Part shown: one piece after another, positions 15,710 to 21,904 of the stretch
How positions within the stretch are numbered: the stretch's first letter is position 1
Layout: the number at the start of each line of letters is the position of its first letter
Source of the DNA: an uncultured Lachnospiraceae bacterium
Lineage (GTDB): Bacteria; Bacillota; Clostridia; Lachnospirales; Lachnospiraceae
Direction: 5' to 3'
DNA length: 28,544 bases
NCBI GenBank assembly: GCA_947594085.1
Contig: CANQEB010000004.1
Span: 1-28,544 of the forward strand
The notes under the pieces: model-generated
The model's database searches: none
What the model was told of the DNA's origin: nothing
What the model saw: only the letters and a program-made list of their open reading frames with translations
Position numbers and translations under genes: made by a program

Positions 15710-16222
15710 TCAGCCATATATTTTAGATAGATCTTTATCTCTGGAATATTTTTTCCCATACATATCTTTATAAGTCAGCCTAATTGTATATTTTTTCAGT
15801 TCCTCTCTCAATCTTTTATATTTATCCGACGGTTCTGTATCGATATCTTTTTTCTCTAATAATGTCAGACTCGCCCCAGGTGCAATGCTCCTGTCCTTTA
15901 TATCAACTCCATAATATGTTAATGAAACTTTTGGATCAATACAAGCGCGAAAATTATTATGGGATTCAGAAGGGTCATTATCATATATTCCAAACGACGT
16001 AATGGTCATTGCCCCTGTTCCATTATTTTTCAATTTTATGCCGATATTCCTGGGAAAGTCGATGCAATATATGTCACAATAAGGTCTGTGACTTCTTTTA
16101 TGTAACATGTTCTGTCTAAATGCAATGCATAAAGCAATAAACGCACTGACAGCTAAAAATACATTTGAAATAGTGTCCAAATTTTCAATAATCATTTGAG
16201 AATTTACCGTATCTAACATCAT
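15710..16222 (-). CDS. Small single-span membrane protein of unknown function (170 aa)
   Basis: Not recognised. One hydrophobic segment at about residues 18-35 (ISNVFLAVSAFIALCIAF) is followed by a basic cluster RQNMLHKRSHR, so the remaining 130 residues should face the cytoplasm. That part looks like a beta-sandwich (RNIGIKLKNNGTGAMTITSF, LTYYGVDIKDRSIAPGASLTLL), followed by a charged helix and another strand. The pattern N-N-G-T-G-x-x-x-I recalls Ig-like domains of unknown-function proteins found in mobile or defence regions. AGGTGA precedes two consecutive ATG codons (16222, 16219); either could start. Located 52 bases after the adenylate-forming enzyme gene on the same strand, so probably cotranscribed and under the same twin operators. 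Confidence 0.7.
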   Translation of the reverse strand: MMLDTVNSQMIIENLDTISNVFLAVSAFIALCIAFRQNMLHKRSHRPYCDIYCIDFPRNIGIKLKNNGTGAMTITSFGIYDNDPSESHNNFRACIDPKVSLTYYGVDIKDRSIAPGASLTLLEKKDIDTEPSDKYKRLREELKKYTIRLTYKDMYGKKYSRDKDLSKIYG

Positions 16223-16274
16223 GACTTCACCTCATTCGTACTTATATGTTTTCACTTTCGTTAATAATATCCTG

Positions 16275-18233
16275 CTAGTATATCGTTATCCTTCCTACAG
16301 ACAAATTCGTCTCCTCAACATTTACATTGATTTCTGTCCCATCAAGGCTTTCCTTTTTCAATGCCTGAAAATCTATCTTACCGCTCTTGGCTATCGGCAT
16401 ACTGTTTCTAACCTTAAACTTTGATGGTATCTGTCTCACCGACATTACCGGATTTCCGATGATTTGGTTATATACAATACTTTCCACGATTTTTTTAGTT
16501 TCAGTATAATCAGTTTCTCTGTTCAGAACTAAATGACAGATTGGCATATTCCCGCCATATCTTTCATCGTAATACTCCACTATCGTAACATACTTCACCT
16601 CGGAATTTTTTTCAATTTGCTTTTCAATCTCATGAGGTTTGACTTTATATCCGTCAAATCTGGCAAAAGCACGGTCTTTTCTCCCAATTACCTTAAATAT
16701 TCCATTCCGGTCCATCTCAACTTCATCTTTTGTTCTTATAAAATCTAATCCATCCATTGAATAATGTGGAACTATTGTGTCTCCATGAAGCACCCCTCCG
16801 GTAACTGCATCAGACGAAACCACTAGTTCCCCAACCAGACAGTCCTCTTCTTCTGTAAATTTTAGAGGAACAAGTTTATCTTCGACATCCGGATCTACAA
16901 TTGAGTAAATTGTACTCGTCATCGGAATACCTATAGACTCATATTTGTTATAATTCTTTTGCGCATAAGAACCACATCCGCAAAATTCACTCATGCCATG
17001 TCCTTTTTCTACCTCTGCCTTACTCCCATGGATTTTGAGCCATTGGTTCAGATTTTCCTCGTCACGCCCTGTCATGGAATCCCCGCCATAAATAACTTTT
17101 GTTATGCAGGATAAATCTTCCCGTTCCAAATAACTGCAATTTGGAATCGCTAACATAATAGATGGTGTTGCAACAACAATATTTGGATGATATTTCTTTA
17201 TTAAATATCCGAATTCGCTTATATCGAATTCGGGAACCTCAATATTATTCACTCCACTAGCCAAATTTAATGCATAATTATCAAATGCGCCAAAAGGAGC
17301 AAAAAACGGCAATATATGTAATACGCTCTCCCCTGGTGTAAAACTCACATGGCTCTGAATGAGCTGCTCCAATGTGGAGATGCAGTTGCGATTAGTAATT
17401 GGAATCGGCTTTGGTTGAGACCCGCTCGTCCCAGATGTATGTCCGATATAATTTAATATATTAGGGTCCTCCACAGAAGAATAGGAAACATCTTCACATG
17501 ATTTTATCAGCTCAGTATATTTGAATACCTTTAGAGTACAGGTGTTATTATGGTTCCATGCACTATCATCACTCTTCATCTCACCAAGCTTCTGCAAAAC
17601 AGCCTCTTCATTTGTAAGCTTTTTTATCATTGTTCCACTGATTTTTTGATTCCTCAATATATTGTAATTAATAACATCTTTCAAATAGTCAATCTTGCCA
17701 GACAGATCAAGTGAATCGCTCGCACTTACAATAATGACTGCTTTTATTCCCCTATCTACCAAATCATTTTCTACCGGCCTAAGCATTCCCTGATAGCATT
17801 TATCTAATGAAATAATATATTGTGGCTTTTCATATTTTATTATTTCTAAAGCCTTCTTTGCATTAACCATAGCATCCATGCTATCTGGCCTGGGATCAAT
17901 AAAATCTGAAATTGCACCTAATTCCGTAGCACCAAGCCAAAGCTCCCCTGCCTCCGGAATATTAGGCAGCAAAAATAAAATATTATCACCTTTTGACACC
18001 CCAACCTGAGCTAAAACTTTAGCTGCTTTATCAACCTTATCAAAGAAATCTCTGTAACTTATTTCTCTGCCATAATATGAGCTTGCAGTAAAATTCTCTC
18101 TCCCTTTGTTCTTCTGCTTTAAATACTGTGTCAAGTTAGTAGTATACTCTATCGGATACAGGCTCTTTTTATCATAATACTGCATCCACGGTCTATCGAT
18201 ATGCGGATATCCTGTCAGTTCTTTTTTACTCAT
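16275..18233 (-). CDS. Adenylate-forming (AMP-binding) acid-CoA ligase-like enzyme
   Basis: Activates a carboxylic acid with ATP to an acyl-adenylate and, in most relatives, transfers it to CoA or a carrier protein. 652 residues from ATG 18233; GGAGG is 11 bases upstream, and a GTG three bases earlier is an alternative. Core motifs: GHTSGTSGSQPKP (A3, phosphate loop, residues 264-276), KGHGMSEFCGCGS (A5), RKDRAFARFDGYKVKPHEIE (A8 hinge) and SGKIDF with the A10 lysine near the C-terminus. No carrier-protein or condensation domain is attached, so it is not a complete peptide synthetase module. A small membrane protein follows. Twin palindromic operators lie over the promoter. The substrate, fatty, aromatic or amino acid, cannot be assigned. 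It is isolated from other lipid genes and lies in an A+T-rich accessory region. Confidence 0.85.
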   Translation of the reverse strand: MSKKELTGYPHIDRPWMQYYDKKSLYPIEYTTNLTQYLKQKNKGRENFTASSYYGREISYRDFFDKVDKAAKVLAQVGVSKGDNILFLLPNIPEAGELWLGATELGAISDFIDPRPDSMDAMVNAKKALEIIKYEKPQYIISLDKCYQGMLRPVENDLVDRGIKAVIIVSASDSLDLSGKIDYLKDVINYNILRNQKISGTMIKKLTNEEAVLQKLGEMKSDDSAWNHNNTCTLKVFKYTELIKSCEDVSYSSVEDPNILNYIGHTSGTSGSQPKPIPITNRNCISTLEQLIQSHVSFTPGESVLHILPFFAPFGAFDNYALNLASGVNNIEVPEFDISEFGYLIKKYHPNIVVATPSIMLAIPNCSYLEREDLSCITKVIYGGDSMTGRDEENLNQWLKIHGSKAEVEKGHGMSEFCGCGSYAQKNYNKYESIGIPMTSTIYSIVDPDVEDKLVPLKFTEEEDCLVGELVVSSDAVTGGVLHGDTIVPHYSMDGLDFIRTKDEVEMDRNGIFKVIGRKDRAFARFDGYKVKPHEIEKQIEKNSEVKYVTIVEYYDERYGGNMPICHLVLNRETDYTETKKIVESIVYNQIIGNPVMSVRQIPSKFKVRNSMPIAKSGKIDFQALKKESLDGTEINVNVEETNLSVGRITIY

Positions 18234-18291
18234 CACATTCTTTTCCTCCACTTTATTCAAGTTTTTATATGGTAATAATTCTAATTTCATT

Positions 18292-18310
18292 TGACATTCA
18301 CTGAATGTCA
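18292..18310. promoter_or_regulatory. Operator O1 for the adenylate-forming enzyme gene
   Basis: TGACA-N9-TGTCA, part of a perfect 10-bp inverted repeat with a one-base centre (18291-18311). Just downstream of the expected RNA start of the minus-strand promoter, so a bound protein would block elongation. The form fits a homodimeric repressor of TetR type. Confidence 0.7.
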
Positions 18311-18321
18311 ATCTTGCAGAC

Positions 18322-18350
18322 ATTTTAGCACATCATAAAAGAAATGACAA
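18322..18350 (-). promoter_or_regulatory. Promoter of the adenylate-forming enzyme operon
   Basis: On minus, TTGTCA (18350-18345), 17 bases, TAAAAT (18327-18322); each box matches five of six. Operator O2 overlaps the -35 and operator O1 follows the start, a strongly repressible layout. It confirms that the coding start lies downstream of 18315, excluding the frame start at 18323. Confidence 0.7.
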
Positions 18351-18363
18351 GCACTGAATGTCA
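18345..18363. promoter_or_regulatory. Operator O2, second copy overlapping the -35
   Basis: TGACA-N9-TGTCA again; the 15 bases CACTGAATGTCAATC (18352-18366) are identical to those at 18299-18313. Centres are 53 bases apart, close to five helical turns, so two repressor dimers could sit on the same DNA face or loop the promoter. It also lies upstream of the divergent XRE gene. Confidence 0.65.
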
Positions 18364-18400
18364 ATCCTATTTGTACAAATAATGGTCAGGGGGTTGTTCT

Positions 18401-18640
18401 ATGTTTATAAATAAGACGAGTGAAGGAAAGAACAATTTATGCGGCGAAAAAATCGCTGTTTTACGATCCAATCTGAAAATATCGCAACGCGCGCTTGCCG
18501 ACCGTCTCCAGATTGCCGGCCTTGACATCGACAAGAACGCTGTGCAACGGATTGAAGCCGGTAAAAGATTTGTCACTGATATCGAATTAAAGATCATTTC
18601 TCAAGTACTGGAAATTACTGTTGATGAATTATTGCGATAG
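18401..18640 (+). CDS. XRE-family helix-turn-helix regulator (79 aa)
   Basis: A single-domain Cro/CI-type DNA-binding protein. The HTH is at about 16-72: GEKIAVLRSNLKISQRALAD, then KNAVQRIEAGKRFVTDIELKIISQVLEITVDELL. The I-D-K-N-A-V-Q-R-I-E-x-G-x-R-F-V-T-D-I-E signature is typical of small clostridial regulators. AGGGGG precedes the ATG at 18401; stop is TAG at 18638-18640. Divergent from the adenylate-forming enzyme, with operator O2 in the shared upstream region, so it may control that gene or be controlled with it; the operator shape is more TetR-like, so the link is not certain. No partner toxin is seen beside it. Confidence 0.85.
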   Translation: MFINKTSEGKNNLCGEKIAVLRSNLKISQRALADRLQIAGLDIDKNAVQRIEAGKRFVTDIELKIISQVLEITVDELLR

Positions 18641-18870
18641 GCACTTATTCTCATCACCTATAACACAGCATAAAAAAGAGAGGGTGTCACGCACAATGCC
18701 CTCTCCTACTCCTAATGAGCAACAAAATTTCATCTGTCACGAAAAACTCAGGCAATCTGTATTCCCCCCCGTTCGCGGCATGCTTGAACAGCAAATGAGC
18801 GTTGCTGTGAAGCAGCTGTCAGTATGATTAATAGTATATCATAGCTTTCATATGTTTTCGGATCGGGAAG
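18641..18870. other. Gap after XRE gene; terminator and no convincing gene
   Basis: Contains the minus-strand terminator at 18671-18705. The rest (18706-18870) includes a plus-strand open stretch ending QQMSVAVKQLSV, but it has no ribosome site or recognised family; it could be a fragment of a mobile element. No repeat ends were seen. Confidence 0.4.
18671..18705 (-). terminator. Rho-independent terminator of the AAA ATPase/DUF4276 operon
   Basis: On minus, GAGAGGG (18705-18699) pairs with CCCTCTC (18684-18678), with an inner TGT/ACA pairing, directly followed by TTTTTT. Typical stem plus T-run, about 165 bases after the end of the DUF4276 frame. Confidence 0.8.
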
Positions 18871-19545
18871 TCAAAGTCTCTCTTCAATACACTTTAGCCA
18901 TTCTGAAAAATGATGACATTTCTCCGCTATGTTTTGAACTCCAATTTTCGCAAGCACATCTACTCCTACATTTGCCTTATCATAACAGTCAATACAATTA
19001 ATGATCCGTTTTGAAGGTGCAGTTTCTATTCCGCTGTTAATTAATTCCGGATTATTTTGCTCTTTAACACATTCTTCCAACGCTTCAAGATCATATTCAA
19101 AATATGTCTCCTTCAGTTTTGATAAATCAGAGAAAATCATTGCTTCAAACTCATGCAATTCAATGTATGGAAAAAAGAAACCTTCCCCCTATTCCTCTGC
19201 TTTCTGTATTTGTCTCTCTATATGTCTCACTTTTTCATACGGATCATTTATTTTTTCAATATCAGCAACTCCGGGTACATCTGCCGGCAATCGATAAAAG
19301 TCAAACATCGTTGTCACATAAGAATCTCTCTTTTTTGATGCAACAGCCAACGTTTTCAGCATCGTATTTCTAATTTGCTCATAATTTACCACCCCACCTT
19401 TATATATCCTTCCATGCTTTCTGTCAGTACTTGTAATAACCGTGTTAGGAATTAAAGTACACCTGCTCGCAAAATACGGGGACAACACTCTTTTTACAAA
19501 ATTCGTTTCTGACGGGCCTTCGGTAACAACAAAAATTGTTTTCAT
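18871..19545 (-). pseudogene. DUF4276 (TOPRIM-like) protein interrupted by an in-frame TAG
   Basis: A DUF4276 gene whose frame runs from ATG 19545 to the stop at 18871, 225 codons, broken only by TAG at codon 119 (19191-19189). Upstream part: KTIFVVTEGPSETNFVKRVL (the glutamate motif of the TOPRIM-like fold), TSTDRKHGRIYKGGVVNYEQ, MFDFYRLP. After the TAG, the same frame reads GEGFFFPYIELHEFEAMIFS, ETAPSKRI, and CHHFSEWLKCIEE, which are the family's conserved C-terminal motifs (H-E-F-E-A-x-x-F-S). Total length is normal once the stop is read through. The start is fixed by GGAGGG, which overlaps the last codons of the ATPase gene; the TAA stop of that gene is one base before the ATG, so translation is coupled. 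CAG to TAG or a similar single change would explain the stop. In ATPase-plus-TOPRIM systems such as PARIS and OLD-like loci, the TOPRIM protein is the likely nuclease. Confidence 0.85.
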
Positions 19546-19546
19546 A

Positions 19547-20662
19547 TTACGGCTGCCCTCCAATTATATTCTTCTCCCAAATCTGAGAAAGGCTGTAATC
19601 TTCAAGCCAAATCCTCAAATCATCTTCCTCCAAACGTTTTAATACTGTGTTTCCCGTCTCCCTGTCCCTTTCTGCTACAATAATATCTCTGCACTCAAAA
19701 TTATCCAATAGTCTTGGGGACTGTGTTGCCATGATCACCTGTGTATATTCTCTTGCCCTTTGTACCATAGACGCCAATACGTCTACCGCCTGCGGATGAA
19801 GTCCCAATTCCGGCTCATCCACAAATATTACCTGTGGCAAGAGATCCGGAGGCTGTAAAAGCAACGTTGCTAAGGCAATAAACCGCAGCGTGCCATCTGA
19901 AAAATGCTCTGGTCCAAATACATATTCACTATTTCCCTTTTCAAACCATTGAAGTTTGATCCATTGGGGGTTCAAAGTCTGTGGTTCGAGCAGGAAATCA
20001 TGAAAAGTCGGCATTACATATCGAACATGTTCCACAATCCGATCATAATATTGCCCATATTTCAGTTTGAGCATATACAAATATGCCGCAACGTTCCCAC
20101 CGTCACTCATCAAGAAGCGATTATTGTCCAGATACGCGGCATTTCTAATGTGCGCTTCCGGTGATGTGTCATGAAACTGAAACGTCTTACAGCCGGAAAG
20201 TATCGCACGAACAGCACGCTCACTTGCATGAGATGCTTCTTCTGTCAGTAAAAAGCTTTCCTTTTGCCCGCTGTGCAGTTCAAATTTTTGCTTGTCGGTA
20301 ATGATCGTTTCCTCCGCAAAAATCAGTGTATCATTGACTGCTTTCATCAGAGAAAACTCATAGGTATCAGTAAATTTCTTGTTTTTAAACTTCAAACTCG
20401 CGGAAATCATCTTCGTCTTTTTGGACCCAAACTGCAACAAAGACTCTGCCGATCCGTTTTTCCCAACATAGACTTGCAGCGCGCCTGTCATTATATTTGA
20501 AAGCATCCTAAAAAAAGAAATAAAATTACTTTTTCCGGCGCCATTTGCTCCTATTACAATATTTAAATCATTCAGCTCCAATTCGATTGGCCGCATATCC
20601 GTCCCTAAAGATTTATACCCGCAAATCTTTATTTCTTTTAACTGAAATTTATTTTTCAACAT
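19547..20662 (-). CDS. AAA ATPase (COG4637/AAA_21 group), partner of DUF4276
   Basis: 371 residues, intact. Opening strand FQLKEIKICGYKSLG, Walker A GANGAGKS at 38-45, signature-like EHFSDGTLRFIALATLLL, Walker B QVIFVDEPELGLHP, and switch region QVIMATQSPRLLDNF. These are the features of RecF/OLD-type ATPases. It is encoded directly upstream of DUF4276, a pairing repeatedly seen in accessory islands and thought to act in defence against foreign DNA. Start ATG 20662 with GGAAGAGG upstream. The last codons (GGQP) contain the GGAGGG that serves as ribosome site for the next gene. With the partner broken by an amber codon, the ATPase may now be without its effector. Confidence 0.9.
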   Translation of the reverse strand: MLKNKFQLKEIKICGYKSLGTDMRPIELELNDLNIVIGANGAGKSNFISFFRMLSNIMTGALQVYVGKNGSAESLLQFGSKKTKMISASLKFKNKKFTDTYEFSLMKAVNDTLIFAEETIITDKQKFELHSGQKESFLLTEEASHASERAVRAILSGCKTFQFHDTSPEAHIRNAAYLDNNRFLMSDGGNVAAYLYMLKLKYGQYYDRIVEHVRYVMPTFHDFLLEPQTLNPQWIKLQWFEKGNSEYVFGPEHFSDGTLRFIALATLLLQPPDLLPQVIFVDEPELGLHPQAVDVLASMVQRAREYTQVIMATQSPRLLDNFECRDIIVAERDRETGNTVLKRLEEDDLRIWLEDYSLSQIWEKNIIGGQP

Positions 20663-20693
20663 TTTTTCCTCTTCCTATTTGAATTCTTATCAC

Positions 20694-20722
20694 ATCATAT
20701 CATACGTCATAAAACAAGACAA
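20694..20722 (-). promoter_or_regulatory. Candidate promoter for the AAA ATPase/DUF4276 operon
   Basis: On minus, TTGTCT (20722-20717), 17 bases, TATGAT (20699-20694). Nine of twelve positions match. About 25 bases separate the expected start from the ATG at 20662. Confidence 0.5.
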
Positions 20723-20752
20723 GCCATACGTATTTCCTTTTAAGCGTTTTCC

Positions 20753-20799
20753 AAAAAACAGACTCCCAAAAATATGGAACCCATACTTTAAGAGCCTGT
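20753..20799 (-). terminator. Terminator of the mannan operon
   Basis: On minus, ACAGGCTC (20799-20792) pairs with GAGTCTGT (20765-20758) over eight positions including one G-U, with a small TATGG/CCATA hairpin in the loop, followed by a run of six T. Located about 110 bases after the GH26 stop. Confidence 0.6.
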
Positions 20800-20844
20800 C
20801 TTGAAAAATAATCATCCTGACTTCTTTCTGAAATTTGTTTGCAT

Positions 20845-20928
20845 GTCTCACAACCACTCTATAGTCTGCGACAGCCGCTCCGTAATCTACGGCAACCGCT
20901 CCACACCCTACGGCAGCCGCTCCATGTC
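20845..20928 (-). repeat. 21-bp tandem repeat across the stop of the GH26 gene
   Basis: Four units in direct order on minus: 20928-20908, 20907-20887, 20886-20866 and a decayed 20865-20845. The shared core is GAGCGGCTGCCGTAG after six variable bases. In the GH26 frame they read DMERLP-stop, GVERLP-stop, ITERLSQ, TIEWL-stop. The first unit provides the actual stop codon. The period, seven codons exactly, keeps the frame. Confidence 0.8.
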
Positions 20929-21864
20929 CGACGTGATCGCATAATTGCTCTCATACATCGCCTTCAGAGCGTCGGTCTTGTTGAACTTCTCCCCGATACA
21001 GAACTCGTGGGACCAGGTCATGTAATACGCCCAAGGCGTGTGCGATTGCTCCAGCATTTTGATATCGGGAAGGTAGCCGATCTCCGCGAGCGCGGCGACC
21101 TTCTTGTCTGTCGTCTGCGCGATCAGCTTTTCATATTCCTTCGAATAATCCGTCGCCGCATATTCGGTCAGATAGATGTCCATCGATATCACATCGACAT
21201 ACTCGTCTCCCGGATAGCCCTCGGAGAGTGGACAGTTCCACACCCAGAGCAGATTGTCGAGATGATGGTGCTCCGTGTAATATTGGAACATCAGCTTGTA
21301 GAGCTCACGCGCAACCTCCGGCCCTTTCGCGCCCCACCAGAACCACTGTCCGTCCGACTCGTGGAACGGTCTCCAGAGAATCGGGATCTTCTCGTCCTGG
21401 AATTTCTTCAGGTGCTCCGCGATGGCGTCCATGTCGTGATAAAAGGCGGCCCGCTCCGGGGTTCCCTCAACGAGGACCTTCGACGCGTCAAAATCCGTGT
21501 GCTCGGCGTAGAAGCTCTTGTCCCTGCCTCCGAGCGGCGAATACCAGTGGAAGGTGAACGTGAGGATCGCGTCGGAATTTTTCGCCAGCTTCATGGCCGT
21601 GTCCAGCGTGCCTCTGTCCTCATAAATCTCTGTCAGGCATTCCTCGGACGCGTCGTCGTAGTTGATGTTCGGGGAGTAAGCCAGCAGCTCAAAGCCGAAC
21701 AGCTTCGGCAGCTTTCCCGTCTTTTCGAGAATGTACCGCGCTTCCTCCATCGGGTTCGTCTGTGTGTGCTGTCCCGTGATGATTTTCTTTCCCGCCGTAT
21801 CGGAGAGATAGTTCAGAAGCGCCTTGGCCTCCTCAGATGCATTGATATTTACCGTAGCCTGCAT
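20908..21864 (-). CDS. GH26 beta-mannanase, intracellular
   Basis: Cleaves beta-1,4-mannosidic bonds. 318 residues. Catalytic residues visible: general acid/base Glu169 in WRPFHESDGQWFWWG (the RPxHExxGxWFWWG signature of GH26) and nucleophile Glu261 in ALAEIGYLPD. FGFELLAYSPN and TFTFHWYSPLGG are further barrel strands. No signal peptide, so it acts in the cytoplasm on imported manno-oligosaccharides. AAAGGAGG lies 11 bases before the ATG. Last gene of a five-gene operon (epimerase, CE2, CE17-like, sensor-GGDEF, GH26), 40 bases after the GGDEF gene. The C-terminus is odd: the stop sits inside a 21-bp tandem repeat and the frame beyond could add up to 19 residues. It may be a mannobiohydrolase or an endo-mannanase; sequence does not decide. 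Confidence 0.93.
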   Translation of the reverse strand: MQATVNINASEEAKALLNYLSDTAGKKIITGQHTQTNPMEEARYILEKTGKLPKLFGFELLAYSPNINYDDASEECLTEIYEDRGTLDTAMKLAKNSDAILTFTFHWYSPLGGRDKSFYAEHTDFDASKVLVEGTPERAAFYHDMDAIAEHLKKFQDEKIPILWRPFHESDGQWFWWGAKGPEVARELYKLMFQYYTEHHHLDNLLWVWNCPLSEGYPGDEYVDVISMDIYLTEYAATDYSKEYEKLIAQTTDKKVAALAEIGYLPDIKMLEQSHTPWAYYMTWSHEFCIGEKFNKTDALKAMYESNYAITSDMERLP

Positions 21865-21904
21865 ATAAATATAAGCCTCCTTTTGCTATATAAGCAATTT
21901 ATTC

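Noticed and set aside
18621..18827. Possible transposase fragment on plus
   Set aside because: No DDE or other transposase motif, no terminal repeats, and it overlaps both the XRE gene end and a terminator.
18871..19545. Reassigned TAG codon (read as sense) to explain the DUF4276 interruption
   Set aside because: TAG is used as the normal final stop in other genes here, for example the sensor-GGDEF gene at 21905, the XRE gene at 18640 and lepA at 27785, so a local mutation is simpler.
20845..20928. CRISPR-like array
   Set aside because: Units are contiguous 21-bp tandem copies without spacers and overlap a coding sequence.
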